Source: Acanthochlamys bracteata (Eukaryota; Streptophyta; Magnoliopsida; Pandanales; Velloziaceae). Taken from it: DNA of 64,000 nucleotides. The translations under genes and the position numbers were made by a program. Positions 23,905 through 34,006 of this stretch are shown one piece after another. Under the pieces are notes generated by a model. The model saw only the letters and a program-made list of their open reading frames with translations, ran no database searches and was not told where the DNA came from. The stretch spans positions 6,838,495 through 6,902,494 of the forward strand of contig CM034133.1 in assembly GCA_019914995.1 (NCBI GenBank). The letters run 5' to 3'. Each line of letters begins with the position of its first letter. Position 1 is the stretch's first letter.

Positions 23905-25084
23905 TGTTAAGCTTTCCTGTAAGATTAACTCAAGAGAGGAGGGGTGAATTGAGTTAGTCAATAAAAATTTTCGTCAAGTTTAGTTATCCTACTGGCAGCA
24001 AGAGGTTACAAAAGAATAAACCAAGATTGAGCACAGGATCTATCTCATGATTGTTAAGTGTTCATGATGTGATTTAGATGAGATGATCGGAGAGGTTGCT
24101 AAGGGAGATTTCTTCAGTATGATTGGCAGCAAAATTTGTTTGTGTGGAGTAGTCGAGTTCGTGACCAACAGCAGGATATTTTTGTGTAGAGTGGTAGAAT
24201 TCTTATATATCTCTGTTTTAACTTGGGTTCTCTCTACTTCTGTTTTCTTATGTTCTCTCTCTCTTTTCTTCGTTGCTGTGACTCCCTTCTTATAGAGTTT
24301 CTTCCCTTTGCAGGAGCTGTTGAGGAACGTTGCTGTTGGCGCTCTCTTTCATAGGTGGTTCTTCACGTCAGAGAGGAGTCAATTTTGTCCAGTGGTTAAT
24401 CAACCGCTTCCAAGCTTCTTTCGGCTGTCTTTGTGCAAGGTCTTTGTTGCATTAAATGCGTTGTAGAAGTTTGAATTTGCTGCCAACGGTTGAAAGCTTA
24501 ATTTAGTTAAGCCTCAGTCTGAGACTCGGTGAGCTGATGAGTTGATATGGCTTGTCCATAAGAAATGCAATGCAGGTTGACTGCTTGACTTGAACAAAGA
24601 CTTTAACTTGTGTAATGTGCTTTCTTCTCTTAATTATTGAGCTTTCCTTTTCTGTGAAAAGCTCTTGTAGATCTTCTGTTTTGAAGTGCTTCAGTCCGTT
24701 ATGAGTGCAGGTGATTTTTGAAGCAAGGAAAATTTCGTTGCCGTTGAACACAAGGGTCATTTGAAAGCAGAAGTCTTCTTATGCTTGATGTAGTCGAGCA
24801 GTTTGATCGTAAATGTGGTATGGCATCCTCTCGTCCCGTATCTTTGTCCCTCTCGGCCCCTTGATAGTTGAGCGGTGATCGTGATGATGGTGTGGCATCC
24901 TCGTCCCGAATCTCAGCGTGATAGTATAGCGATTGGTCATGTATGATGGTCATTTTTTCTCTTTGTAAATGAAATGATCTTTGTTTGTCTAATCCTGCAG
25001 AGCTTGTTTTCAGATTATTAGTCTTGTATAAATCATAATTGTTAATTCTTTGTTATCATCAAAATTATCCTTATAATTCCAAGA
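23905..25084 (-). repeat. 5' LTR of the Copia element with internal deletion
   Basis: On the plus strand it runs from TGTTAAGCTTTCC to TAATTCCAAGA. The canonical terminal CA (minus-strand TG) has mutated. Compared with the 1,560-bp partner it is 1,180 bp. The missing piece corresponds to roughly 14,980-15,350 and the break is at ...GGCAGCAAG|AGGTTAC. Many extra differences cluster at 24,760-24,960. Confidence 0.92.
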
Positions 25085-27650
25085 TTCCGCATTCTCATCT
25101 CGGTGTTATTAGTAAAGAAGAAAGACAGGACGTAGCGTTTCTGCGTGGACTACCGCACTTTCAACGAAATCACTATAAAGGACAAGTATTCGATTCCCGT
25201 GATAGATGAACTCTTCGATGAGCTTCATAGTGCCAAATTTTTCTCTAAGCTAGACTTGAAGTCGGGATATCATCAAATTCGTGTGAAGGAAGATGATGTT
25301 CATAAAACGGCGTTCCATACACATGATGGGCATTATGAATTCTTACTAATTCCATTCGGCCTAACTAATGCCCCATCCATGTAAGTTTATTCTTGTCTTC
25401 TTTGACGAGATCTTGATATATAGCTCTAACTGGCAAGACCATTTGCGGTATCTTGCAACTGTCTTTTCTATTTTGCAGGAGGAGCTCCTTTATGCCAATA
25501 AATCTAAGTGCAGATTTGGGTGCCAAAAGCTTGATTACTTAGGGCATATCGTGTCTGCAGAAGACGTTGAAGCTGATCCGGTCAAGGTGAACGCAATGCA
25601 AAAATGGCCAACACCCAAACCAGTGACTACACTACGAGGATTCTTGGGATTTACTGGGTACTACCGTCGATTTGTAAAAAATTATGGCGCCATAGCTGCT
25701 CCATTAACTTACTTTCTCAAGAAGAATTCTTTGCGTGGGATCATCAGGCGAAAGAAGCCTTTAAACAGCTTAAGAAAACAATGGTCTCCACTCCAGTCCT
25801 TGCTGTGCCAGACTTCTCTAAACCCTTTATTGTTGAGACTGATGCTTCCGGAAAAAGAATTAGGGTTGTTTTCTCACTAGAGCATAGACCAATAGCGTAT
25901 TACATCAAGGTTCTATTAGTGTCAGCCTTGGCAAAATCCACATACGAGCGTGAGTTGATGGCTTTCGTCTATGCCATGCAACTATAGAGACCTTACCTCC
26001 TTGGCCAGCAGTTCGTTATAGAAACAGACCATCTAATTCTCAAATATCTCATGGAGCAGAAGATTTCTATATTAGATGAGCAAATGGTTAGTTAAGCTTC
26101 TTTGGTTCGATTATAAAATTGAATACCGTGCAGGACACTTGAATATAGCTATTGTTGCTTTGTCACGTCAACCCGAGGCTACGCTACTGCAATCACTATA
26201 TTAGAGGCCTCTTTCTAGAAGGACTTAAGACAGGCTCAAGAAGAGGATCCAACTATCATCACTCTAATGCAAGCAGCTCAAGAATGAACAAAGCCGGAGT
26301 TATCAGTGACCAATGGATTCCTGATGCAACATGGAAGAATTCGTGTCCTAGAGAATGCATCCTTGCGCCGACAGTTGCTATTTGAAGTCCATAATTCTAC
26401 TAGAGGTGGTCATGGGGGATAATTCAGAACCTTTAAATGCATCTCCCAACAATTTTATTGGCCCGGACTCTCCAGAGACGTCTACAAATATATTGCAAGC
26501 TGTTTAACATGCGTCAAGGCCAAAACCAACTCCCTTAAGCCAACAGGACTGCTTCAACCATTGCCCATGCCTGCTTTGATTTGGGCCGACTTCTCAAGGG
26601 ATTTTGTAGAAGGTTTACCTCGTTCTGAAGGGAAGGATGTCATCTTGGTAGTGGTTGATCGACTCTCTAAATACGCTCACTTTATTCCCTTACAACATTC
26701 TTATATAGTAATGAATGTGGTAGCAATATTCATCCGAGAGATTATGCATCTATATGGGGTCCCTACTTCGATACTGTCGGATCGTGACTCTATTTACTTA
26801 AGTTCTTTTTGGTAAGAACTCCACCGTTTACAAGAAACGGCAGTTCGTATGAGCACCACATATCATCCCCAAACGGATGGTCAAATAGAAGTTGTCAATA
26901 AGTGTTTGGAAACATACTTGAGGAGTTTTATTGGTGAACAACCAAGAAAATGGCTGCAATCGCTTCCTTAGGCTGAATATTCATATAACACTAGTGTCCA
27001 TACAGCTACACGAATCACTGCCTTTGAGGCCGTCTATAGGCGCCACCTCCTCCACTAATTTCCTTTGCTGTAGGCTCGAGCATGTTAGATGAGTTAAGCA
27101 TTCAATTGCGAACACGAGATGAAGTTCTACGCCACTTAAAATACCACTTGAGTGTTGCCTAAAATCGTATGAAACAACAAGTGGATGGGCACCGACGAGA
27201 ATAGCTATGAGGTGGAGTATTGGGTCTTTGTTAAGCTCCAACCACATCGTCAGTCCTCTACAGCTAATCGTCACTTTTACAAGCTCAAGCATCAGTATTA
27301 TGGGCCTTTCTATGTCACACAACGTGTTGGGCAGGTGGCATATAAACTTGACTTGCCTATTGAGGCGAGAATTCATCATGTCTTTCATGTGTCTCAACTG
27401 AGAGATGGACGTTTCACTCCACTCGCAATTGTGCCTCACTTACCTGACGTACCTGAGGAAGATTGGGATTACCGTAGGGACGAATCTACTAAGCTACATG
27501 ATTTCATACTTGTGGACGAGTCTTGTCTCCGTGGGGAAGGGAATGATAGGATTTCAGATGCAAGTACCCTCTGCACAAGGCCTCAACGTTGCTTGAGAAA
27601 ACTAGCAAAGGGTTGTAACACTTGCATTAGATGCAAGTGATAGATTTCAG
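25085..27650 (+). pseudogene. Ty3/Gypsy relic, RT-RNase H-integrase-C-terminus
   Basis: Continuation of the relic at 13,960-14,874. In order: RT ([31 protein letters not shown]), a small deletion where the next RT block should be, then LVFFDEILIYS, in which the catalytic pair D-D has become D-E. Next come KLDYLGHIVSAE and GFLGFTGYYRRFVKNYG. RNase H remnants lie at 25,800-26,050, with an IN zinc-finger region at 26,370-26,520 (SCLTCVKAK). The IN core has VVDRLSKYAHFIPLQ and VPTSILSDRDS (two Asp), with VVNKCLETYL near 26,900. The tail is IHHVFHVSQLRDG. The order PR-RT-RH-IN is Gypsy type and the tail suggests a chromovirus. It is disrupted by many stops. Confidence 0.9.
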
Positions 27651-27661
27651 CGAAGGAGGGA

Positions 27662-27958
27662 TGCACTTTGACTTAATTCTGTGATCTTTCCAGCAACAAC
27701 AAAGGAAGAGCATCTTAGTGTCATTTAAAAGACTAGGATTACAGTTTGATTGAAATAAGGAGTTATAGAATAGAACTCTATATTAGATTAGTCTCTGTAG
27801 TAGGAATAAGTGTTTGAGTTCAATAAGTAGAGGACAGCTTCATTAGAGAGGGGCATCAGGGAACACATCTTTCTTTCAGTTTTTAATTTTCAGATTCAAG
27901 TTATTTTTTGTCTGCATTTATTCTGTCAATTGCTATCTTGTTTTGGTAGCATATCACA
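27662..27958 (+). repeat. Probable 3' LTR of the Gypsy relic
   Basis: A purine-rich primer GCGAAGGAGGGA immediately precedes TGCACTTTGACTT. The stretch ends in ATATCACA. TG...CA ends and the polypurine tract support a ~297-bp LTR. The 5' partner is missing, so the boundary on the right is less sure. Confidence 0.6.
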
Positions 27959-28090
27959 TGTAGACTTATATATAGCATATGCTGAGTGCATGGTATTGCT
28001 TAAGTAGCCATTAGTCAGAATTGAGGTGTATGAACTACAATGGTGTGATTTAGAGTATAAGATAGAAAAACTAAATAACGTAAACGCTTG

Positions 28091-28335
28091 GGGCGTGTTT
28101 ACTTTGAAGTAAACTCACTTTTTAAAGTGAGTTTGAAAAATAAAATTTAAAACTAAAATTTAAAAATATTTTATAAAAATAAGTTTTTATATTTATTTAG
28201 TATTAAAATGAATTTTAAAATTGCATTTATAGAAAATAAATTTATGACAGGAAATATTTATTTTAAATTTTTTTCTTTAATTGTATTAAAAATTAGTTTA
28301 AAAAAATTAAATTTAGTAAGTTAGTAAACAAACCC
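28091..28335. mobile_element. Short MITE with TTG flanks
   Basis: The ends GGGCGTGTTTAC and, inverted, GGGTTTGTTTAC form a terminal inverted repeat enclosing very AT-rich sequence. TTG is present on both sides (28088-28090, 28336-28338). Size and the 3-bp duplication suggest a PIF/Harbinger-type MITE, although the family's usual target is TWA. Confidence 0.65.
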
Positions 28336-28338
28336 TTG

Positions 28339-29040
28339 ATATAAGAAATGGAAAGTAGTGTATTGCATCTGATTCTTACCCTTTCCTCACATACTAAGAA
28401 ATAGATCCGTATAGAACGATGCAGGAGTTGATAGTATTGATCCGATCCAGCTTTCCATTTTTGAAAATGTTAAAACATACAAATTAAAGCATTAGATAAT
28501 GATTAGGAATCTTAACTAGTGCATCCTATTATTTCACCTCAGTAAGATTATAACCTTTTTAGTTGGCGTTGTAGCAATTAGAAGACTATTCTATTACTAT
28601 TTCATAAATTATTAGCTATTGTTACCCAATTATTGTATTTAATTGTTTTGCTATCAATTTGAGTTTTATTACAAGTGTTTCTTAGTTTTGTTTTGGAAAA
28701 AATTTTCTTAGTTTTTACAGTGAATATATTGTTAATAAAATTGTGAAATTTCCCTTGAATATTCATTGAAGATTTTTCCCTTTTATTTTTGAAAATTTGA
28801 CACGTTTTGTTTTGGCTTATTAGGTTAGTCTGAACTTGAGTCTTATCTGATCTTGATTTAATTCAGTGCCGAATATGGACCGAGTGCTATCACCAAGTGT
28901 GTATTTCCAACCAAAAGAAAAGACACTCCACTTTACTATCAGGATACTTTAAGGTAGAAGTACAAATATGGGCGGAACGATGCCCAGCCCGCCCTGGCCA
29001 AATGATTAGACCGGACCGAGCTAGCCTAGTCCGTTCCAAT
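28339..29040. other. Unassigned intergenic DNA
   Basis: No gene or clear repeat. GC-rich patches after 28,960 (GCCCAGCCCGCCCTGGCC) may be one end of an older MITE whose other end is near 32,500 (TIGGCCCGATTCTACC-like sequence), split by the LTR element at 29,041. This is weakly supported. Confidence 0.3.
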
Positions 29041-29565
29041 TGTCACGGTATGGTTATTTTGGCTATTCTCCTCAACAAAATTATTTTGGTAAAATGTTTT
29101 TTACCTAGGTAAAATATCTTATACATAAGTCAAATCTAGAATATGGTAGAATACTCTAGATAAAAGATAGTTGGCATGAATTTAGAGTAGGTTAGGAAAT
29201 ACTCTAGAATTGTGGAGATTTTTGTAATTGATATTATGTAAGAACTTTCCGGACCATGTATCTCCACCGTCTGATCAAAGCAATCTCCACCGTCCGTTGA
29301 AGAGGTAGAGGAGCTATAAATAGGAGGGTAAGGACCCCCATTTGGGGCCAAGCAAATCAAACAAGAGTTGTATTCAAGTACAGTAATATAAAGCTTTCCC
29401 TCAAAAAGCTCTCTCTCTCTTCAAGTGTTCCTTACTTTCTCTTCTTAATCCATTCAAATTTTCTTAGCTTTTTTTGATAGCTCATTTGGGCGAAAGACTG
29501 ACTTAGCCATAAATGAGCGTGACTAAGTGTCGCACGGACCAAAGTAAAACTCTAGGCCCGTGACA
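29041..29565 (+). repeat. 5' LTR of the gag-chromodomain element
   Basis: TGTCACGGTATGG...GGCCCGTGACA. A TATAAATA box at ~29,315 and a TC-rich stretch near 29,410 (CTCTCTCTCTCTTC) mark the likely LTR promoter. Confidence 0.92.
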
Positions 29566-29689
29566 AATGGTATTAGAGCCAAGATTCTGCCAATCACAAA
29601 TGGCAAGCGGAAGCCATGAGTGAAGGGAGATTGAAAAGAGAGCTTCCGAGAGCAGTCGCCAACGGAAAGAGAAGTTTAAGGATGTAATA

Positions 29690-30758
29690 CCGGACGTGAA
29701 CGTAAGGCTCGCTAGGGTAGAGCTTGCTATGGCGGATAAGGTGGACCAGTTCGAAGAGTTGGGCCAAAGCATCGAGAAGCTCGAGAAGGGACAAGAAGAG
29801 CTTCGTGGAGAGTTGCAAGGTGCCTTGAACGTGGTGGTTGAATCGAATCATCATCTCGCCAAGGTTAGGCCCTTAAAGACTCTCTTGGGCAATGTGGATG
29901 CTCTTTTGAGGAAAGTTGCCACTCTTAGTGAAGAGGTCGCAAGGTTGGCCAATGAGTTGAGGGATGTCCAAAGGGACTGTGCACTTTGCAAGGTGGCGGT
30001 TAGAGAAGGGGGAGTTTTCGCTGTACCCTCAACTTCAACTCATTCGAAGATGAATGCTTCAAGACCCAAGGCATATAAGGGTGCGCGAAACACGAAGGAG
30101 ATTGATAACTTTCTTTCGAGTTTAGAGCAACTCTTTAGGAATACCGGCATCACGGGAGATGCAGGTAAGATTGATTATGCTACTCTTTATCTTGAGGATA
30201 CCGCAATATATGGTGGAGCAGAAGGCATGCCGAGATCGAGAAGGGGGCCTGCACCATTGCCACCTAGAAGAGTTTAAGAGGGAATTCAAACGGCAATTCT
30301 ACCTAGTGAATGTCGAGGATGAGGCAAGGGCAAAGCTTCGGCGCTTGACCCATCGGGACAGTATAAGGGACTATATAAAGGAATTTTCGGAGTTGATCTT
30401 AAATATCCATAATTTTCCTGAAAAGGAGGCCCTTTTTGCTTTCATGGATAGATTGCAAACATGGGCAAAACTGGAGATCCAACGTACAGGACCTCAAGAC
30501 CTCAACTCTGCTATTACTATAGCCGAGTCCCTCATAGAGTTCCAACGGCTCGAGAAGCATAAACTTCAAGAGAACTTCAAGGACAATGGTGATGGAAATA
30601 GCCATCAAGTTAAACAAGCAACACTTGACTCATCAAAGATCAAGCGAGGCTTTCATAGAGGCCAAGAAAGCAATGGCAACAATCGAGGGAATGGTAAGAA
30701 TTCTTTAAAATGCTTCTTTTGTGATAAACCTCATATGGCTAGAGAATGCCAAAAATAG
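29690..30758 (+). pseudogene. gag of the non-autonomous chromovirus
   Basis: Two overlapping frames, 29696-30277 and 30159-30758, carry one gag gene with a frameshift near 30,200-30,270. The N-terminus is a coiled coil (QFEELGQSIEKLEKGQEELR). The middle has the retrotransposon gag block (RPKAYKGARNTKEIDNFLSS, LRRLTHRDSIRDYIKEFSEL, FMDRLQTWAKLEIQR). The end has a C-terminal zinc knuckle CFFCDKPHMARECQ (C-X2-C-X4-H-X4-C). Apart from the frameshift it is well kept, consistent with gag being the part this family needs to retain. Confidence 0.85.
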
Positions 30759-30820
30759 ACAAACTTTTCGCACTAATAGAGATAATGGACGAGCCACAAC
30801 GGTAATTTAAAGAAGTAAAG

Positions 30821-31200
30821 ATGGGCTCATTACAACTATTTAATGCCATCCAAGCCAAAGCCGAATTGCTAAAACGTGAGGTGAAGGATCGAATGTATGT
30901 GACGACCAAAATTGGAGGACGAGAGGTCCGAACTTTAGTAGACACAGGGATGACCCATAACTTCTTCGAGGAGAATGAAGCAACAAGACTAGGCATCAAA
31001 TACGAAAACGGACAAGGATAGATTAAGGTAGTTAATTCCGAACCCAAATCTATTGTTGGTGTTGCTCGTGGGGTCAAAACTTGCATGGTGAGTGGACTGA
31101 TTTTTTAGACTTTTCTATTGTGCCCATGGATGATTTTTTTATAGTTCTTGGGATGGAGTTTATGGATCGTGTAAAGGTCGTACGTATCCCTTTTGCTAAC
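30821..31200 (+). pseudogene. Gypsy-type protease of the non-autonomous element
   Basis: REVRTLVDTGMTHNFFEE contains the intact D-T-G active site of a retropepsin. The strand SIVPMDDFFIVLGMEFM follows in a shifted frame near 31,110-31,160, the usual C-terminal 'D..LG..WL' block. Stops at ~31,020 and ~31,108 break the frame. Confidence 0.8.
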
Positions 31201-31409
31201 TCCATGTGAATAATGGATGAAGGAAAAACGTGCATGGTACCTTTGTCGCGAAAAGTAAATTCCAATCCAAGATTACTTCGGCTTTACAACTCTCAAGAGA
31301 GAAGGAAAAGGCATAACGAACAATCCAGACCATCCCAAAAGAACCAGATCACTCAACATGGAGCCAAGGAAGGATCAAAGTATCGCAGCATCCTTAAGAG
31401 TTTCAGCAT

Positions 31410-31575
31410 TTATTATAATGACACCCGAACGGGACGTGGAAGAAATTTTAGGACATCGATTCATCCGAAGGCGTGGTAATCGTCCATGTTATTCTGAATA
31501 TTTGATCAAATAGAAGGGTCGGCCAGACGATGAGTCAAGTTAGGAGCATGAAGACGACTTATGGCCATTCTACCA
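31410..31575 (+). pseudogene. Chromodomain-like C-terminal tail
   Basis: In one frame: RDVEEILGHRFIRRRGN, then YSEYLIK, and GRPDDESS with EHEDDL. This matches the chromodomain pattern (V-E-x-I-L-x-x-R ... Y-L-V-K-W-K-G ... S-W-E). Two codons expected to be tryptophan are TAG stops. In chromoviruses this domain sits at the integrase C-terminus and directs insertion to chromatin marks. Here it survives without the integrase core. Confidence 0.7.
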
Positions 31576-31645
31576 TAAGATCCAAGAGTTCCATTATAGC
31601 TCCACACAATCGCGATAACAGCATCGCAAAATAGGTGGGGGAGAA

Positions 31646-32159
31646 TGTCACGGTATAGCTATTTTGGCTATTCTCCCCATCAAAATTATTTTGGTAAAAT
31701 ACTTTTTACCTAGGTAAAATATCTTATAAATAAACCAAGTGTAGAGTATAGTAGAATACTCTAGATAAAGGATAGTTGGCATAAATCTAGAGTAGGTTAG
31801 GGAATACTCTAAAAATATGAAAATTTTTGTAAGCAATATTATGTAAGAACTTTCCGGACTATATATTCTCTACCGTCCGATCAAATCAATCTCCACCGTC
31901 CGTTGAAGAGGTGGAGGAGCTATAAATAGGAGAGTAAGGATCCTCATTTGGAGCATTAAGTAAATTAAACAAGAGTTATATTCGAACAAAGTAATATAAA
32001 ATTTTCCTTCCAAAAAGCTCTCTCTCTTCAAGTGTTTCTTTACTTTTCCTATAATCCATTCAAATTTACTTAGCTATCTTTGAGCAAAAGACTAACTTAG
32101 ACACAAAAGAGCATGACTAAGTGTCGCACGGACCAATATAAAACTCTAAGCCCGTGACA
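31646..32159 (+). repeat. 3' LTR of the gag-chromodomain element
   Basis: Homologous over its full length to 29041-29565. It starts TGTCACGGTATAGC and ends CCCGTGACA. Confidence 0.92.
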
Positions 32160-33300
32160 CAATGCTCAGGTCGATAAAGTCCGACACGACCATTTATTCG
32201 ATATTTTTTTATATAATAAATATATATAAATTTTAAAAATAATTTTTAAAAATTATTACTAAACTAAAAGTAATACTAAATATTTTTTATTAATTAAAAT
32301 TTATAATTTTGTTATTTAAAATTATTTTTTAATTAAATATTAATTTGATCAACGTTTAAAATTAATAAATCAACATCAATAGTAACCGAACATGTGGGCT
32401 GACCGACGAGCCGACAATATCGACCCGATACCACATATAAAATCGAGCCAAATTGGCCCGATTCTACCACTATTTACTGACTGAACAAATCAAGCCCCAA
32501 ACCGATTGATCGAGCCGCTAGCCGATCCATTTGGCCCAACCAATATTTTCACTTATATTAGAGCAAGGCCGTATGAAACTTAAAATGTGCAATCTGCCAT
32601 GATTCGAATTATGTTTTAGCTCCAACTTATGGAAACATTTAAAAATACTCACAATAAAAAATCTTCTAAAAAAGTTATTTTAGAACTTTTTAAAAACTAT
32701 TTAACTTTCTATTTAATAACATAAAATTTATTGACACAATTTAAAAATTTTAAAATATTATACAAAATTTATTCAGAAGTTAAAATTAGTATAAAATTTT
32801 GATATACAGTCCTAAAAAGCACTGCCAAGCGTGCCAGTTAGCTCCAGATCACGGACTCGCAACTGACTATTAACTTGTATTAATTTAAATTATAAATTTT
32901 ATATCAAAATTTCTTGAATCTGAAGTAACTCATCAATCAAACAAATAACACCAAACATCGAGACAAAATAACCAGTCCGATATATACATCAAAATCTCCA
33001 AAATCATCGACCTTTTATGCATGTTTTAGGAATGTGATGGCAAAGAGGTTACACACCAACTACTAGACAATACAGAAATTGTAGGTCAAATCCAGGCCCG
33101 CAGTTCAAATGCTTCAAGGCATCACAGCGAGCAGACATGCAGACCCTTTGCATTCAATTTCCGTGCACCTTACCATGTTTTCATCTTCCCCGTTAAAGAA
33201 ACAGGTCCAAAACATCGGCTTATTGTACACGGACTTGATCAACTAATCGCAAAATATTTGAAACATAAACATCACCAAAAACCTAACGAAAATCAACAGA
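32160..33300. other. Unassigned intergenic DNA
   Basis: AT-rich, with 'GACCCGATACC/GGCCCGATT' repeat-like patches at 32,390-32,530. A possible further box C/D RNA on the minus strand begins with a C-like box (plus AACATCACC at ~33,265), but no D box was found, so it is not called. Confidence 0.35.
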
Positions 33301-33321
33301 AACAAAAATAATATTTTATAA

Positions 33322-33418
33322 AAAAATTTCAGAAGATAAATATCGTTGATCAGATAATTGTAGTCTGAAATTTTAGTCGACACGTAGGCTTTCCATAAGA
33401 GATTATCATCACTTTCAA
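33322..33418 (-). ncRNA. Box C/D snoRNA-like gene, predicted 25S rRNA guide
   Basis: Minus strand: perfect C box GTGATGA (plus 33406-33412), perfect D box CTGA (33329-33332) and an internal D' box CTGA (33350-33353), with box spacing suitable for a ~95-nt RNA. The 12 bases ending two nucleotides upstream of D' (CAGACTACAATT, plus 33356-33367) are fully complementary to AATTGTAGTCTG near the 5' end of plant 25S rRNA as I recall it. By the D+5 rule the predicted 2'-O-methylated base is the first U of AAUUG. The terminal stem is weak. It is the third member, in transcription order, of the cluster. Confidence 0.72.
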
Positions 33419-33502
33419 CGCAGCAAATGAATCACTAAAATCAAAGAAAACACATACGAGAAAGAAAAGTGTCAATAGAAAATTAAAACCACACACGAGA
33501 AA

Positions 33503-33594
33503 GAAGGCTCAAAAGGATCCATTGGTGATTTTTTAATCACAGGGGAAAGTAAACCCCAATCAGAAAATCCCTTTAAATGAATATCACAGCCTCC
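33503..33594 (-). ncRNA. Box C/D snoRNA-like gene, diverged 18S rRNA guide paralog
   Basis: Diverged tandem copy of the RNA at 33671-33763: GAGGCTGTGAT at the 5' end, CCAATGGATCC near the 3' end, then GAGCC forming a short terminal stem. The C box is imperfect (GTGATAT) and the D box has become TTGA. The internal D' CTGA is intact, and the sequence before it (AAAGGGATTTT) is complementary over nine bases to AAATCCCTT of 18S rRNA, next to the site of its sister guide. It may be a working guide through D' or a decaying copy. Confidence 0.5.
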
Positions 33595-33670
33595 ACAAAA
33601 ATTCCATGAATAAAGACATTCCGCAAAATTTTCAAACGAAACCGGAAAACATTGAAAAATAATTCGTAAA

Positions 33671-33763
33671 GAAGGCTCAGAAGGATCCATTGGAAAGATA
33701 TAATCAGATGGGCGGATAATTCCCAATCAGAAAATAGGTAGGTTTTTACGCATCACAGCCTCC
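33671..33763 (-). ncRNA. Box C/D snoRNA-like gene, predicted 18S rRNA guide
   Basis: Minus strand: AGGC/GCCT terminal stem, C box GTGATGC (one mismatch to RTGATGA), D' CTGA, and D box CTGA (plus 33677-33680). The guide before D is CCAATGGATCCTT. Its complement matches the universally conserved AGGATCCATTGG of 18S rRNA over 12 bases. The D+5 rule points to the A of GGAUCC. This site resembles the one assigned to yeast snR41/human U62, from memory. It is the first member of the cluster, about 150 bp downstream of the putative start site. Confidence 0.72.
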
Positions 33764-33930
33764 TCCCATCTAGTCGAAATCGACAAATCATCGATAATAA
33801 AGCTCGAAAAACGACAGTAAGTTGAATTGATTGAAATAAGATAAAAGGTGAAAAGAAAAGAATTTGTGAACAACCCGTGAAGACGGCTGCAGTGTGAGAG
33901 ATGAACGAGGCAGATCTATGATCTATGTAT

Positions 33931-34006
33931 GTTTATATGTAGCGTCGTAGCGGAGAGCGTAAGGATGACGAGCGACGGCGGGCACATGGGTGATGCGTTA
34001 GGGTTT
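33931..34006 (-). promoter_or_regulatory. Telo-box/TATA promoter of the snoRNA cluster
   Basis: A perfect telo box AAACCCTAA reads on the minus strand (plus 33998-34006) and a TATA-like ACATATAAAC lies 60 bases downstream (33931-33940). Telo boxes mark plant ribosomal-protein and snoRNA-cluster promoters. Transcription would start near 33,905 and run through the three C/D RNAs. Confidence 0.65.

Larger units (their letters stand above)
14875..25084 (-). mobile_element. Sirevirus-like Ty1/Copia element, nested in the Gypsy relic
   Basis: A complete but inactive minus-strand LTR element of 10,210 bp. Target duplications TTCCG lie at 14870-14874 and 25085-25089. In transcription order: 5' LTR 23905-25084; tRNA-Met primer site just inside it (TAGTATCAGAGC on the minus strand, plus 23891-23902); long gag with two zinc knuckles; protease; integrase; reverse transcriptase; RNase H; an extra ORF region downstream of pol; a series of polypurine tracts; 3' LTR 14875-16434. 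The ~10-kb size, long gag, extra downstream ORF and repeated polypurine tracts are the Sirevirus plan. Removing it restores the Gypsy reading across the insertion point, so it is younger than the Gypsy copy. Stops and frameshifts in gag, protease, integrase and the extra ORF show it cannot move by itself. Confidence 0.93.
29041..32159 (+). mobile_element. Non-autonomous chromovirus with gag, protease and chromodomain only
   Basis: A 3,119-bp LTR element: LTRs 29041-29565 and 31646-32159, primer site TGGTATTAGAGCC at 29568-29580, polypurine tract AGGTGGGGGAGAA just before the 3' LTR, and CAAT repeated at both flanks. The internal region of ~2.1 kb carries gag, a Gypsy-type protease and, near its end, a chromodomain-like segment. 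No reverse transcriptase, RNase H or integrase is recognisable. It resembles the gag-only non-autonomous LTR elements described in plants (TR-GAG type), with the addition of protease and a chromodomain. Presumably it depended on a related full-length chromovirus for movement. The LTRs differ at several percent of positions over the first 150 bases, so the insertion is not recent. Confidence 0.85.

Noticed and set aside
15435-24295. A 70-codon frame at 15,435 that recurs at 24,083
   Set aside because: It lies in the two LTR copies; the repetition is due to the LTRs and the frame runs antisense to the element.
33180-33275. Fourth box C/D snoRNA below the cluster
   Set aside because: A C-like box (GTGATGT) is present but no CTGA D box at a suitable distance and no rRNA match that I can support.
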